Of a DNA stretch of 64,000 nucleotides, positions 43,517-52,700 are shown piece by piece (position 1 is the stretch's first letter; the number at the start of each line of letters is the position of its first letter). Both the position numbers and the translations under genes were made by a program. The stretch spans positions 44,740-108,739 of the forward strand of contig NZ_CAMYUE010000010.1 of assembly GCF_947301925.1 (NCBI RefSeq), read 5' to 3'. The notes under the pieces were generated by a model. It was not told where the DNA came from, searched no databases, and was given only the letters and a program-made list of their open reading frames with translations. This stretch comes from an uncultured Ruminococcus sp. (GTDB taxonomy: Bacteria > Bacillota > Clostridia > Oscillospirales > Ruminococcaceae).

Positions 43517-45059
43517 TATGTCAGACCTTATCCATCGAATAGTTTCTCTCTGGATCCGGTATATCCTCCGCTTGACTCAAAGCTGTATACAGCTTCGGTC
43601 CAGACCACGGATACAGATGATGTTCCTATTATGCGCATTACAGACAAACATAAAGCCGGCATATGATGATTCATTGCCCTGAAACAAAAAACATCACATA
43701 TTCAATTCAAAACAGTAAGAAATGTCAAAACTGCAGAATTAATCCTATTAAACAGCAATTATTACGTTGACATATGAGGTACAGGAAATAAGCGAACGGT
43801 ATAATACAGTAAAGGACGCCGACAAGCAGACAATCTCAATAAGCATTGAAGAGGAAACACTGCTGGATATACCTGTGGCCGATCTGTACGGAAGGTACAT
43901 CAACATCTCCTATGAGCCTGCCACAGATGCAGACGCAAAGGTCATAGAAAGCTATGAAAAGATAACAGAGGTTCCCGCGGCAAGCGTTAATGTGGTTCCT
44001 GTGGTGACTGTCGGAGATGAGAAGTTCAGATCAAAGGTCAGCTGCCATCTGGGAGAATGCCAGACAATGACCACATATGTAAATGATAATACCCCGAATA
44101 CCGTAAAACTTGACAGCACGCTTGTGAGCGGTTCCGTATACGCCCTTAACCTTGACCTGAACGTAATATCATCTGTCGAGGGTGAATACGCCGAAGGAAA
44201 GCTGAAGGCCGCCGCTGAAAAGGAAAGCGCCGGGGGAGTGTATCCCGTTGATGTGCTGGGAGCCATAGCAGGCTACGCCGGCAGATATTACTTCACACTC
44301 TGCGATGCACAGAATCAGGTCTATGCAGCCATGGAGAATATCAGCTCGTCAAGACATCTTGCAGTTGCTGTAACGGGATATCAGTTCGGTATCAGGAAGG
44401 CCGGTATCAACAGCGAATTCCTTGATACAGGTCATTTCTTCATAGATGTTGCATACAACTGCACTACATCAGTAAGCCTTGACGGCGATAAGAACAAGGT
44501 CAGGTAGTACAACCTTGAAACAGGAATGTCAGAGTCAAACTTTGAGGACAGTATATGGGCTGAGATCACAGGCACCGATCAGCCATGTGTATCAACTCTT
44601 TCCGTAATGGCTGCCGCAGCCGAAAACGACATTGCTCCTGTTTACATCACAGCTAAAAATGCAGATTCTGTGCTTGCGGAATGCAGCATAGACGACTATA
44701 TCAAGGAAGCTGTAAAGAGCCATGCGGACAACGATGAGCTCGTTATCCTTATCCCCGAGCTGATCACCATCGGCGACTGGACAGGAACCTCATATATTGC
44801 CATGGAACCCGAAACAGGCATAGCTTCGTTCATGATCTCTGACGGCACAGCAGGCGGAGCTTCACCCAATATAGATATCAGCTCTGCCGATTCAGATATA
44901 TCGGATATGCTCATCTCGCTGAATATCCAGCTTTCTTATATGAACAGAGCCATTGCCATGGTAAATGCCGTTAAAAACTTCGGCGCCGCAGCTGAAGCAG
45001 AAGAAGGCGATCTTAACACTTCATGTATTTATTCTTATCAGAGCATGAAGATAATCTGA
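43517..45059 (+). pseudogene. Broken exported transglutaminase-like / polymorphic-toxin-type protein
   Basis: A long coding stretch without a proper start. The main frame opens just after a stop at 43749-43751, runs to an amber TAG at 44505-44507 and continues in the same frame (Y-N-L-E-T-G-M-S) to 45059. A fragment in another frame upstream (about 43517-43667, P-V-Y-P-P-L-D-S-K-L-Y-T-A-S-V) looks like the preceding part, lost to a frameshift and deletion. The segment Y-I-A-M-E-P-E-T-G-I-A-S-F-M-I-S resembles the D-P-E-T-G-A-A-x-Y-M-I-S-G-G motif I know from large exported transglutaminase-like and RHS-associated proteins of Firmicutes. No promoter or signal peptide was seen. Confidence 0.7.
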
Positions 45060-45066
45060 CTTTATG

Positions 45067-46662
45067 TCACTTTTCCTCAGACTGAGCGGACGCACCGACA
45101 AACAGAGGAGCGCTGCGGAACCATGCCTCCACCAGTGAAACTCCGTTCTTATCCTGTTTTTCAGAACCATTGAGATAGTTCCAGATCTCCAGATCTGCCC
45201 TTGTGACAGACTCAGGGAATTCAAGCTCAAGTTCTGTCTCCCCTGCTCCGTTCAGCTCAATTTTACCAAGGGAAAACTGTATCCACTTGCCGGTTTTGCC
45301 TGTTTCCCCGTTTACGAAATCAGGATCCCAGTACCCCCAGCCAACGTCCACTACACAATCGGGAGCCGCTTTCAGCTTCACATGGAGAGTATGTCCGCCC
45401 AGACCGTCTGTAAAGCGCCATTTTCCGGTGTCCTCCATGTTGTAGTTCACATAGTACTTCGCCTCAGGGCACTCGTCCGACAAAAGCTCTCTGCGCAGCA
45501 TACACATATCATATACATCGAGCTCTCCGTCTTCACAGACATCAGCGTTTTTCCATGATATACAGCCATGTACAGGCTTTGCCAGAAGAAAGTCCCGCAG
45601 GGTCTCTGCATCGGTCTTATCCAGCAGACCGTCTGCGTTCACATCACCTTTCATGGAAATATCCAGCACATCTGTCACCTTGTTGCCCGTTACGGCAGTA
45701 CACTCCGGCTCGCTGCCATTCCTGAACGCATAGGAAGCGCAGTTCCATCCCTTAACAAGAGTTATCTCATCGGTATCCATGTAAAACATATTGTCATAGA
45801 TACGGTTGTTCTGCCCCCAGCCTTCCACTGCCATATACAGATCTACCGCATACAGCACCTTATCATTGCCATTCCGGTATCCTATATTATTGCGGATTAT
45901 CGCGTCGTTTCCCTTTACCTCCACGAAGCTGTCCGCGCCGTTTTTTCCCTGTATGCCTGAGCCGTCAAAGGTGCAGTCCTCTACAAGAGTGCCGAGTGTA
46001 TACTCCTTTATGTCAACGCAGTCCGCCCCTACATTGGATATCCTGCAATTTCTGACTGTATTGTAATGGCAGTCAAAGCCGTACTCCTCAGTGCCCTTTG
46101 CGCTGCCGATATATATGCCCTCACCGTACTGTGGACTTACAGTTCCGCAGTCGTGGACACAGCAGTTTTCAATAAGGCAGCGGCTGGTATTATCACGGAG
46201 ATGTATGCCCTCAGAGCCGATATTATATACCTCGCAGCCCGTGATAGTCGAATGGCTTGCTTTGTCGAGAACGATGCCCTTTCCGGCCTCGCAGGCGATG
46301 ATATTCTCAATATTCCAGTATTCACCCATAATATGGAGAGCGATCTTATTCTCCTGCGTCACTCCGCAAATCACCGCAGGATCTTCGGGATCTGCGCTGC
46401 AAATAGTAATAGGCAGTGCAGCTGTACCGCTTGCCTCAGAAAAGAATGCTGCCCAGTTGCCCTTCCATACGTCATTCTGATAGGTACCGGGAGCGAGAAC
46501 TATCCTGTCTCCCGGCTTTGCATCTGCAAGAGCCGCATGGAGCTCATCTGCAGTTGCAACATTTACATCGCGGAAGCCTTCGGCGTCCACAACTATAGGG
46601 ATATTGCCGCACATAAGTGCAGCCGCAGCAATTACAGAAAAAAAGATAAAACGCTTTTTCAT
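45067..46662 (-). CDS. Secreted dockerin beta-helix protein, polysaccharide lyase-like, with a serpin-derived tail
   Basis: 531 residues from the ATG at 46662 (GGAGG eight bases upstream). A signal peptide is followed by a right-handed beta-helix of about 310 residues: A-L-A-D-A-K-P-G-D-R-I-V-L-A-P-G-T-Y near the start, then repeated turns such as I-E-N-C-C-V-H-D-C-G and G-A-D-C-V-D-I-K-E-Y. This pattern fits pectate-lyase-like families, perhaps PL9, but the catalytic residues were not located. A dockerin follows (about 342-402, G-D-V-N-A-D-G-L-L-D and A-D-V-C-E-D-G-E-L-D), then a beta-sandwich of about 110 residues that may bind carbohydrate. The final residues A-P-L-F-V-G-A-S-A-Q-S-E-E-K match the end of the nearby serpin, V-P-L-F-I-G-A-A-T-Q-L-E-E-K, also at DNA level. 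Confidence 0.88.
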   Translation of the reverse strand: MKKRFIFFSVIAAAALMCGNIPIVVDAEGFRDVNVATADELHAALADAKPGDRIVLAPGTYQNDVWKGNWAAFFSEASGTAALPITICSADPEDPAVICGVTQENKIALHIMGEYWNIENIIACEAGKGIVLDKASHSTITGCEVYNIGSEGIHLRDNTSRCLIENCCVHDCGTVSPQYGEGIYIGSAKGTEEYGFDCHYNTVRNCRISNVGADCVDIKEYTLGTLVEDCTFDGSGIQGKNGADSFVEVKGNDAIIRNNIGYRNGNDKVLYAVDLYMAVEGWGQNNRIYDNMFYMDTDEITLVKGWNCASYAFRNGSEPECTAVTGNKVTDVLDISMKGDVNADGLLDKTDAETLRDFLLAKPVHGCISWKNADVCEDGELDVYDMCMLRRELLSDECPEAKYYVNYNMEDTGKWRFTDGLGGHTLHVKLKAAPDCVVDVGWGYWDPDFVNGETGKTGKWIQFSLGKIELNGAGETELELEFPESVTRADLEIWNYLNGSEKQDKNGVSLVEAWFRSAPLFVGASAQSEEK

Positions 46663-46882
46663 CCCAATCACCTCCGGAAATACGATCCCGACCAGAAACT
46701 CTTTTGTTTCGGGTCTTCCGACAGCTCATAATATATATTTTGCAGGAACAAGTTGTATCATCATCTCACGCTGTCAGTCATTCACATACATGATACGCAG
46801 AAGTCATCTCCCATCAGCTTTCAGTCCCTTCCACAGTTCCGGCCTACATGGACTTTTTGCCCGACTCTGCATTTTATTCTCT
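46663..46882 (-). promoter_or_regulatory. Long 5' leader of the beta-helix gene
   Basis: About 220 bases separate the promoter from the start codon. Reading the minus strand, GCAGAGTC near the 5' end can pair with GACTTCTGC about 70 bases later, enclosing AGTCC/GGACT. This suggests a folded element. It does not match a riboswitch class I could recognise. Confidence 0.35.
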
Positions 46883-46888
46883 GTCATC

Positions 46889-46917
46889 AGTATAGCACAA
46901 ATTATCAGTTTTGCCAA
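46889..46917 (-). promoter_or_regulatory. Promoter of the beta-helix gene
   Basis: On the minus strand TTGGCA (46912-46917), a 17-base spacer and TATACT (46889-46894). Confidence 0.7.
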
Positions 46918-46948
46918 TACCGCATCATAAAGTTTTATATCCTGACTT

Positions 46949-47135
46949 TTATGTCAGATAATCATATATGTCGGAGCTAAGATTTCCCGCGTCATCATAC
47001 TGATATGAAGTGCCGTTTTCCGAAATGAGCTGGTTGAGCTCGTCATAATTGCAGGATACTACAATTCCGTTTGCACCATATAGATGTAGCTCGCAGAAGA
47101 ATCATTTGCATCTGTTACCTTGATAAGCTTACCGC
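46949..47135 (-). pseudogene. RHS/YD-repeat protein, C-terminal remnant
   Basis: The minus strand codes Y-G-A-N-G-I-V-V-S-C-N-Y-D-E-L-N-Q-L-I-S, then Y-Q-Y-D-D-A-G-N-L, then a stop. These are typical YD repeats of RHS/wall-associated proteins. The piece before it (S-G-K-L-I-K-V-T-D-A-N, then S-A-S-Y-I) is in another frame, with one base lost at about 47080. No other part of the gene remains. Confidence 0.75.
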
Positions 47136-47164
47136 TCGGGACTCAAATCCTGAGCGGTAAGCTT
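47125..47164. repeat. 13-base inverted repeat
   Basis: AAGCTTACCGCTC (47125-47137) and GAGCGGTAAGCTT (47152-47164) around a 14-base loop. One arm lies inside the RHS remnant. It could be a terminator without a strong T-run, or the scar of a rearrangement. Confidence 0.6.
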
Positions 47165-47179
47165 TGTCAGTATGGTCTC

Positions 47180-47208
47180 TTGAAAACAGACTATGGTTGT
47201 GCTATAAT
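47180..47208 (+). promoter_or_regulatory. Promoter of the dockerin-M6 protease gene
   Basis: TTGAAA (47180-47185), a 17-base spacer and TATAAT (47203-47208). The leader of about 135 bases contains a small GCGGCA/TGCCGC hairpin. Confidence 0.8.
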
Positions 47209-47350
47209 AACTATATTGAATAGACAAGAAGCCTGACTACAAATAATAAACCTACAACCGAAGAAAAACTGATTCCTGACCGCGGCATCTGCCGCAGCAT
47301 CAGAAAATACACACAAAGAACTTATGTAGACAGCTCAGGAGGTTACTATA

Positions 47351-48949
47351 ATGAAAAACAGATCACTCAAGGGCATAGCCTGTATCCTTTCCGGAGTCAT
47401 GACTTTGGCGATGCTGCTTGCAAATAACAGCTATAACGCTCAAAATGAACAGACAGTTTTTGCTGAAACGATATCTGATACTCACATCGAAGGCACATAC
47501 ATCAGCGGCGATGTTAATGCTGACGGCAGTTTTGATACAGAAGATGTGGTGCTGCTCCAGAAATGGCTGCTTGCCGTTCCTGATACTGATCTCGCTGATT
47601 GGAAAGCAGCTGATTTCAGCAAGGATGAGATATTAGATGTGTTCGATCTTTGCCTGATGAAGCGAGCCTTGTTTGCGAAAGACAAAATAGATGAAAACGA
47701 GCTTATCCCGCCGCCTATCAGCGCAGTCAGTCCGCCCCTGCCCTGTGTCGGGGAATCGCGTGTGCTGATGATCGCGCTCAGCTTCCCGGACGCACAGCAA
47801 GAGTACTCCGCAGATGAACTGCAAAATATGTGTTTCGGGCCCTCAGACCCACAGTCTCCGAAGTATCCGCTGGAAAGCATCAGCGGATACTATTCCCGCG
47901 CTTCCTACGGCAGACTGAATATGACCGGCAAGGTCTACTCCTACACTGCCAAATATGAGATAGATGCCTATATGCAGACTGATCCGCGGAAAGTCGACCA
48001 CCGCACACGCGACGATCTTCTGGATGAGGTCCTTGAAGCATTGGACGATACCATTGACTACAATGATTATGATCTCAACAAGGACGGCATTCTTGATACC
48101 GTCGTTCTGGTGCTGCCGAAGGAGGCTAATAGCCGAGATGCCAACGCTGACGGCAAAAAGGACTGGGTTCCATGCTCCGGCCCCTATTACGGCTATGCAA
48201 AGCATGACGGCGTCAAGCCGACCGAAATGTGCATCGGCGCAAGCGATGCGAGTTACACCACCAAATTCAACAAAACATGGATCCATGAGCTCGGTCACGC
48301 GATGGGGCTGCCGGACTACTATAAGGTTATCACCAACAACCCGCACGATCAGGAAGGTCTGACTGGTCTGACCGGCTGGGAGATGATGGACGATGCCGAC
48401 GGCGATTTTTCGGCATTCTCCAAGCTGATGTACGGGTGGTTCAAGGGCAATGAGGTGCAGATCTACAACGGCGGCACCCAGACCTATGAGCTGAAAACGA
48501 TGCAGGATACGCCGAACTGTGTGCTCATCCCGCGCGGCGATCTGAACGGCTTCCACAGCGAATATTTCATCGTCGAATTCAATACCCCCACTGTCAACAA
48601 TTCAACGATGTTCGCCGGGGATAACCGGCTTTGCCTGTTCCGGCAAGGCGGCGTGCGCGTGCTCCACTGCAATGCCGAGCTCTACGAGAAAGGCAGCAAT
48701 GTGTCGCTGAAATGGCGTATCAACAGCAAATACTATGATCGCACCAACGAGAAGCAGCGCGTGCTGCGTGTCATCAACTACAACAATATGTTTTTCAATG
48801 ACGGCAAAGTCATTAACAATGAGACAAGCGGCTTTGCGTGGTACGATGAAAACGGCGACCGGACGGTCGATCCGGGCATCACGATCACAGTCAGCGATTT
48901 CGATGAAAACACCGGCTGCAAGATCACCATTGCCCCTGCTTCTGAATGA
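47351..48949 (+). CDS. Secreted dockerin-M6-like metalloprotease
   Basis: 532 residues with GGAGG before the ATG. Signal peptide (1-40), then a dockerin (about 52-108) with both loops clear: G-D-V-N-A-D-G-S-F-D and A-D-F-S-K-D-E-I-L-D-V-F. A Pro-rich linker leads to a zinc protease domain of the immune-inhibitor-A (M6) type: the opening R-V-L-M-I-A-L-S-F-P-D, a calcium-like D-L-N-K-D-G-I-L-D, and H-E-L-G-H-A-M-G-L-P-D-Y-Y (about 313-325). This is an H-E-x-x-H-x-x-G-x-x-D metzincin site. The catalytic part looks richer in G and C than the signal and dockerin part, as if the domains came from different sources. It should act outside the cell, docked on a scaffold. Confidence 0.93.
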   Translation: MKNRSLKGIACILSGVMTLAMLLANNSYNAQNEQTVFAETISDTHIEGTYISGDVNADGSFDTEDVVLLQKWLLAVPDTDLADWKAADFSKDEILDVFDLCLMKRALFAKDKIDENELIPPPISAVSPPLPCVGESRVLMIALSFPDAQQEYSADELQNMCFGPSDPQSPKYPLESISGYYSRASYGRLNMTGKVYSYTAKYEIDAYMQTDPRKVDHRTRDDLLDEVLEALDDTIDYNDYDLNKDGILDTVVLVLPKEANSRDANADGKKDWVPCSGPYYGYAKHDGVKPTEMCIGASDASYTTKFNKTWIHELGHAMGLPDYYKVITNNPHDQEGLTGLTGWEMMDDADGDFSAFSKLMYGWFKGNEVQIYNGGTQTYELKTMQDTPNCVLIPRGDLNGFHSEYFIVEFNTPTVNNSTMFAGDNRLCLFRQGGVRVLHCNAELYEKGSNVSLKWRINSKYYDRTNEKQRVLRVINYNNMFFNDGKVINNETSGFAWYDENGDRTVDPGITITVSDFDENTGCKITIAPASE

Positions 48950-48961
48950 GGATAAATGATT

Positions 48962-49185
48962 TCATTTGATGCTATCCTCAAGTAAATCAGAAATTTTATC
49001 ACGAATTTCTTCAACTTCACAAGCTAATAGAATTTCTGATGATGTTTGATAGTTAAGCCAATTTTCGGAATGAATGGTCAAATCAACTTTGCACCATTCA
49101 ACATTCCATTTTTCAAGAGTGCTTTTTCTATAGTTTTAACACGAAAATGAAATTCAATTCCGTCTAAATCTAAATTAAGCTGCAT
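48962..49185 (-). pseudogene. Immunity-like small gene, frameshifted
   Basis: The frame opens M-Q-L-N-L-D-L-D-G-I-E-F-H-F and after a one-base shift in an A-run (near 49120) continues W-N-V-E-W-C-K-V-D-L-T-I-H-S and L-A-C-E-V-E-E-I-R-D-K-I. The composite of about 73 residues resembles WapI-type immunity proteins found beside RHS toxins. No ribosome binding site was seen. Together with the RHS remnant at 46949 it suggests a decayed toxin/immunity locus now split by the M6 protease gene. Confidence 0.5.
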
Positions 49186-49197
49186 ATAATCACCGAC

Positions 49198-49232
49198 TAA
49201 AAAAAGTTCCGCCTCTCGCAAAAGGCGGAACT
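49198..49232 (-). terminator. Terminator of a lost leftward gene
   Basis: On the minus strand AGTTCCGCC pairs with GGCGGAACT, followed by six or more T's. No intact gene ends upstream of it on that strand. Confidence 0.7.
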
Positions 49233-49523
49233 ACGCGGAATACGCCGCATTTGGTTTGACGCAGCGTGTGGGATTCACCCCCACGTCCCTCAAGGGGCAT
49301 CATGATTTCGAACAAATAGAAAACGTCCCATTTGGTCACTAACCGTCTTAAAAATCCACCATTTTATCCATGATTTTCGAGCATTTCCGCCCCGTATTCG
49401 GAAATTTGCGAGAAAACTGCGAGATACTTTCACCCACAAAGGCGGCGAGGTGGTCTACGCTCGGCAAGAACCGAGTCTATGAACTCCTTCACAGCAGAGA
49501 GCTTCGAATTGCTTAGAAAACTA
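49233..49523. other. Unassigned gap
   Basis: Moderately GC-rich sequence with several short inverted repeats (CCGCGT/ACGCGG-like, CCCCCACG, CCTCAAGG). Open frames on both strands are short and lack ribosome binding sites. It may be mobile-element debris, but nothing was recognised. Confidence 0.3.
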
Positions 49524-49553
49524 TTGATCTGATAGAAGATGATATAGTATAAA
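49524..49553 (+). promoter_or_regulatory. Promoter-like pair before the small gene at 49580
   Basis: TTGATC (49524-49529), an 18-base spacer and TATAAA (49548-49553). Confidence 0.4.
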
Positions 49554-49579
49554 AAGCACTGCACAAGGGAGGAGATTCT

Positions 49580-49714
49580 ATGTCTAAGGTAATCAATATC
49601 AACTGTAGGGCTGTAAAGGTCATTGATAATACCGAAAAACAAGAAACGCTTTCTCAGGAAGATAAAGACATGAATGAAGGCTACATAGTTTCTTTGCGGG
49701 CTTGCATGATGTGA
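49580..49714 (+). CDS. Small hypothetical protein, possibly truncated
   Basis: 44 residues, M-S-K-V-I-N-I-N-C-R-A-V-K-V-I-D at the start, with a strong site (GGGAGGAG) before the ATG and a promoter-like pair upstream. Its last 34 bases lie antisense over the end of the M4 protease gene, so the native 3' part may have been replaced when the protease gene came in. Family not recognised. Confidence 0.4.
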   Translation: MSKVININCRAVKVIDNTEKQETLSQEDKDMNEGYIVSLRACMM

Positions 49715-52700
49715 ACATGGTAACCGTTTTGCTTTGAGCTTTCATTTGTATTTGCATAATCATCAACGGAAGTGACACCATTTTTTACAACACGTACTCC
49801 TGACCAATAAGGAGCACGTATATGACCCAATTCCTTTACAAGTACGTCGAGCCTTGTAAGCGGACTGAACTGTTTATCTCGTGTGGCACAGAGATAAATA
49901 TATTTTCCGTTTGAATTCCGGTTAAGATTAACATTCAAACGCTTATATGTTGCTGTTATGCCATTATGAGTCAGTTCCTTGGTTTTCCATGTTTCCTGTT
50001 TATTGCTTTCGTATATCAGAAGATTAGTGATAGGATTATTGTAATTATCTACGCAGTAGCTCATAAATATCCAGTCTCCTGAATTTCCGCAGTTCATGTC
50101 AGTATTTATCCGAGTGTAACCTCTTTTTGTTTGTATTGCAGTGAATAATGAACTACGGGCTCGAATGTGTAGACCTGTCACATAGAAACGAGCTTTTCTC
50201 TCTAACATCATATTCAGCCAATGATCATAGTCATTATTGATATGAACAATCTTTGAAAGACAGTTCGGAGAATCCTTTATCTCACTGTAAGCCCAGACAT
50301 CATAATCTCCCTTAGGGAGAGCAGCTGTAAAGAAGTAACCGTTTGCATCTGTTTTCAACACCACAGCCGGCTTCTTAGTCATTACCTCACTTTCAATATT
50401 AGTTCCCTTCACTATTTTAATGGTAGCTCCCACAATAGGATTGCCAGTCTCCGGATGTTTAACACGACCATGTATAATAAATGTAGATTTTGTCAAAACA
50501 GGACTATAATAATCAAGAGTAGTATTCCACTCACCGTGATTTCTGTTTGATATAGAACCTGTTTCAAATGTACCGTAATATCCGTCAAGTCTTATAAAAT
50601 TGATCTTGAATTTAGTTCTCTTTTTCAGTATCAGCTTATATTCTCCTTTGGAATTAGTTACCGTACTGCAATACAAGTTACCATAATTCTCACCGTAACG
50701 TGCAGATACGGCAACGCCCGGGAGCGGATTTCCCCATGAATCAGTAACCTTTCCTGTTGCATAAATAGCTTTCTTTAGAATAACGTCTAAACCTGCTTTT
50801 GACTGGAATATTATACCTGTATCAAGAAAAGCGTCTGCGATGGCTCCGAGCTTCTCATTTATATTTTCGGCAGAACATACACTGAAAGCAGCATTAATAA
50901 GAGCATAGCCGCAGCTTCTGAAGTCACTTAGTTCGGACATAAACTGCAGTGACCTGTAAAACAGAGCAGATAATTCACAGCGTTTGTTATCATTGTAGCC
51001 GTCGTTGTTTTTGTCACTTTTGCCCGGCCATTTATCCCATATAAGGAAGGCAGCATGGCTGATTATAGCTGAGTTTTCATGAACGTAACCTTGATCGTGA
51101 TCTTCTAACGTCTCATTTTCACCTAAGTAGTGATAATCGCTCATTGTTGTTCCGTTATTAAAGTATCGCTTTCCTCCGCTTGATTTGTTTTCACCGTGCG
51201 AATCCAGAGTGCCGTCCTGGGCGAATTCACCCAGAATATCCGCATAAGCTTCGTTGATAGCTCCTGATTGATTTTCATATTTCAGTTTACAGGTAGCGTC
51301 TACAACTGCGTGTGTAAATTCGTGCCCGACAACGTCAACACATCTTTCTATGTCTCCATTGGGACCAAAGCAGAGCTGCGTATGCTCACTGATATCGGAA
51401 CGAAAACACGCATTAACTTCATTCCAATATTCATGATAATTCATTACGAGACATATCTTTTTGCCGCGGTCGTCCGCGCCTTTACGGCCAAGAACGTTGA
51501 GGTAATAATCATATACTCGTTTCATATTGTAATAAGCAGTAACAGGATGCTGACGCGCAAGATTGCTGAGAGCTTCTTCGGTGTTTGAATCAGCTTTGAA
51601 AGGTTGGGGTTCATAAATGTCTCTCCAATTTTTCTTGCCAATATACACATCGGTGCATACTTCGATATTTCTTTCACCGTCAGAAAGTTTCAGCGGTGCA
51701 TCGCCGTCTGTATTTAATATGCTGATCGCACCATCTTCTCCGAGAGATGTCGTAATACGTCTGTTGGTATTAATGTCAATAGTTATATGCGTTTTTTCTG
51801 CCTTTACGATGTTTCCATCTGTAGTGCTGATAAACAACTTATTACCTTCGGTAATTATACACCAGCACAGATAAGCCTTTTCATTATCGTCAACATAGTA
51901 AGTCAGACCATTTGATGATATTATATTACCGTATTTTTTCCCGGCAATGGCTTTAGCCTGATCTTCGGTTATCTTAACGTCATCATCGCACGTTATTTGA
52001 GCGTACTGACCGCTGAGAGTCTGTGGGTTGCCATCAGTATCGGCAGATATGATAAGAGTATGTCCATCAACAGGTATTCCCTTATGATACTGTTTCATCC
52101 TGTAGAAAGTCATGCCGTCGGGCATTTCTCTTACTTCAGTGTCGTCTTCGTCAAACTCCTGCTCAGCGTTTTCAAAGCCCATGGTATGGTGTATGTAATT
52201 CAAAGCCTTTATTGCCTTGGAAGGCGAGTTTATCTTTTCATCGGAAATACGTCCTGTAATGAAAAAAGGACGCTCCTTTTCGTTGAGCATTACGGAAAAT
52301 CCCATACCCCTGCTTCGTAATTCAGCCTGTGTGCGCTCCTCAGCAAGAGTCGCAAATCTGGGAGAAGCTTTTTTCTTTACGAAGACAGGTTTTTGATGCA
52401 GGGCTGTAAGTTCGTTGGAATAGGACATTTCCCTGATAGAATCCTTAGCTTCTTTGACTGCATTGATACAATCAGCCAGGCTTTCATAGGAGTTGCCCGA
52501 AAGAATAATATTTCCGTTGCTTTCTCTCAGTCTGAAATTGATCTTTTCGTCCTTTTCCTGAAAAATCTCGAATTTAGTGCCTGTTTTTTTCTCATAGCCT
52601 TTTTTTACTTGTACTTCGATTTCTGCATCTGCAGCGACTGCGGCAATGTTTTTCAGACGTCTACGGGAAATCGGGTTTGCTGCTGAAAAAACACCCGAAG

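Noticed and set aside
45806..46731. Overlapping plus-strand frames opposite the beta-helix gene
   Set aside because: They lack ribosome binding sites and domains; the minus-strand gene has a signal peptide, dockerin and promoter.
47843..48556. 237-codon antisense frame over the M6 protease
   Set aside because: It is a by-product of high GC at third positions in the real gene; no start signals.
49266..49303. tRNA- or tmRNA-like stem with GGGATTCACCCCCAC
   Set aside because: No cloverleaf, anticodon arm or acceptor stem could be built around it.
49430..49642. Minus-strand frame of 70 codons ending R-R-P-P-R-R-L-C-G
   Set aside because: No ribosome binding site or recognisable family, and it overlaps the better-supported start at 49580.
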